The position numbers were made by a program, and so were the translations under genes. The notes beneath the pieces were generated by a model. That model was not told the origin of the DNA and made no database searches. It worked only from the letters and a program-made list of their open reading frames with translations. Source: Euryarchaeota archaeon UBA52 (lineage in GTDB: Archaea > Thermoplasmatota > Poseidoniia > Poseidoniales > Thalassarchaeaceae). Taken from it: DNA of 16,484 nucleotides. The stretch spans positions 1-16,484 of the forward strand of contig DAVB01000058.1 of NCBI GenBank assembly GCA_002505455.1. Reading direction: 5' to 3'. Below are positions 15,595 through 16,484 of the stretch, piece after piece (positions within the stretch are counted from its first letter, which is position 1; every line of letters begins with the position of its first letter).

Positions 15595-16272
15595 ATGGAA
15601 GCCACCATATTCCCTGCAGAGGACCTTAATGGAATAGCCCTGAATGTGGTGTCAGTAATCATCCTCTACGGACCGGCATATCTCGCAAACACAGGCGCTA
15701 TGCTCTTCGGAAAGTGGATTCCAGATCTTTCCGGATTCCAGAATCATAAGATCGACGCTGGAAAGACATGGTCCGATGGGAACAGGGTGCTCGGAGATGG
15801 CAAATCGTGGGAGGGACTATTCGGGGGCGCACTCTTCTCAGCAGGTCTGATGGTACTTGCGCATATTCTCTGGGAAGGACACAATTCCGCATCCGAGCGA
15901 CCATTTTTGGATCCTTCTAGCTTGATTCCAGTAGACGCTTGGTATCACTTTGACGAGGGATGGGCTTCCGCCTTTCTAATCGGATTCATACTCGGCCTAG
16001 CTTGTATGGTCGGGGACAGCGCAGGGTCATTCATCAAGAGGCGAAGAGGCCTCAAACGAGAGGGAGAGATATCTTCACGGGCCCCTCTATTAGACACGCT
16101 ACCATTTGCACTCGGGATATTGGGCACAACAGCCTTGCTTTTTCATGAGACCATATTCTTTCAATCATCCATCAGGCCTTATGTCGTCGCCCTACTAGTA
16201 CTGACTCCCGTAATGCACAGAGTGACTAACATCCTCGGATACAAATTAGGCTTGAAGTCAGTGCCATACTGA
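15595..16272 (+). CDS. carS: CDP-archaeol synthase (CarS)
   Basis: CarS transfers CMP from CTP to unsaturated archaetidic acid (DGGGP), giving CDP-archaeol for polar lipid synthesis in the membrane. The family signature is intact: YGPAYLANTGAMLFG (25-39), then IDAGKTWSDGNRVLGDGKSW (53-72), the GDSAGSFIKRRRG segment (140-152), and PLLDTLPFALG (164-174). Five hydrophobic helices are predicted at about 15-38, 75-93, 124-139, 168-183 and 196-212. The protein is 225 residues, longer than the usual 170-180, with the excess in an extramembrane loop at about 95-122 after helix 2. The open frame extends to 15436 but that part has no family match; ATG 15595 lies 12 nt after GGGGAG. PurD follows closely in the same direction. 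Confidence 0.95.
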   Translation: MEATIFPAEDLNGIALNVVSVIILYGPAYLANTGAMLFGKWIPDLSGFQNHKIDAGKTWSDGNRVLGDGKSWEGLFGGALFSAGLMVLAHILWEGHNSASERPFLDPSSLIPVDAWYHFDEGWASAFLIGFILGLACMVGDSAGSFIKRRRGLKREGEISSRAPLLDTLPFALGILGTTALLFHETIFFQSSIRPYVVALLVLTPVMHRVTNILGYKLGLKSVPY

Positions 16273-16302
16273 TGCATTTAGGTCATATGCCGTACATCAC
16301 AC

Positions 16303-16308
16303 GGAGTG
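16303..16308 (+). promoter_or_regulatory. Shine-Dalgarno of purD
   Basis: GGAGTG lies 2 nt before ATG 16311 (4 nt from the GGAG core). It supports that start over two upstream in-frame ATGs at 16272 and 16287. Confidence 0.45.
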
Positions 16309-16310
16309 TT

Positions 16311-16484
16311 ATGCGAGAGGGCACCGTACTGATCGTGGGTGGCGGCGGAAGAGAGCATGCCCTCGCAATCGGATTGGCCAATTCAAAATCTGTCAGCGAA
16401 ATACACGTGGCCCCAGGAAATGCAGGAACTTCCGTAATTGGCACGAATCACCCCGTCTCGGCAAGTGATATTCAGGGAATAACA
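16311..16484 (+). CDS. purD: Phosphoribosylamine-glycine ligase (GAR synthetase), 5' part
   Basis: PurD joins glycine to phosphoribosylamine with ATP in purine synthesis. Only the first 58 codons lie in the window; the frame is open to the edge. The N terminus carries the PurD signature VLIVGGGGREHALA (residues 6-19), the Rossmann-like strand and glycine loop, followed by IHVAPGNAGTS (31-41), matching the family VxxAPGNAGT. The start at 16311 gives the usual few residues before the glycine loop. An ATG at 16272 overlaps the carS stop as TGATG and would add 13 residues. The close packing suggests cotranscription with carS, though the two pathways are unrelated. Confidence 0.95.
   Translation, partial: MREGTVLIVGGGGREHALAIGLANSKSVSEIHVAPGNAGTSVIGTNHPVSASDIQGIT

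Overview
The window looks archaeal, most likely a planktonic Thermoplasmatota such as Marine Group II or III (Poseidoniales and relatives). The archaeal informational and lipid genes support this: an aRF1-type release factor with NIKS and GGQ motifs, an archaeal-type UMP kinase, and a CDP-archaeol synthase. Many secreted or membrane-anchored beta-rich proteins and a PGF-type C-terminal anchor fit as well. The lineage is inferred from gene content, since no rRNA is present. Coding density is very high and no gap without a gene exceeds 100 bases.

Region 1 (28-1737, minus strand) reads UMP kinase, a DUF2116-like zinc-finger membrane protein, an unrecognised two-TM protein and a 39-residue zinc ribbon. 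Region 2 (1834-5328, plus strand) reads prf1, argS (TTG start, 4 nt after prf1) and a peroxiredoxin. Region 3 (5337-11311, minus strand) is a compact three-gene unit: an anchored extracytoplasmic protein of about five OB-like modules, a TctA-family permease, and a very large two-TM protein that matches several CD36/scavenger-receptor landmarks and carries a roughly 400-residue expansion.

Region 4 (11411-13835, plus strand) has a CAU-anticodon tRNA, a secreted Ig-like protein with a PGF-like anchor, and an unrecognised three-TM protein with a large ectodomain. Region 5 (13836-15515, minus strand) is a surface beta-helix protein that converges on the previous gene with no intervening base. Region 6 (15595-16484, plus strand) has CDP-archaeol synthase followed by the start of purD, which runs off the window.

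Translation, nucleotide and lipid biosynthesis genes are thus interspersed with cell-surface genes. The most notable part is Region 3. A CD36-like protein co-oriented with a TctA-like permease and an OB-fold surface protein suggests an undescribed envelope system for handling hydrophobic or organic-acid substrates. That role is inference; the sequence shows only the families and the gene arrangement.
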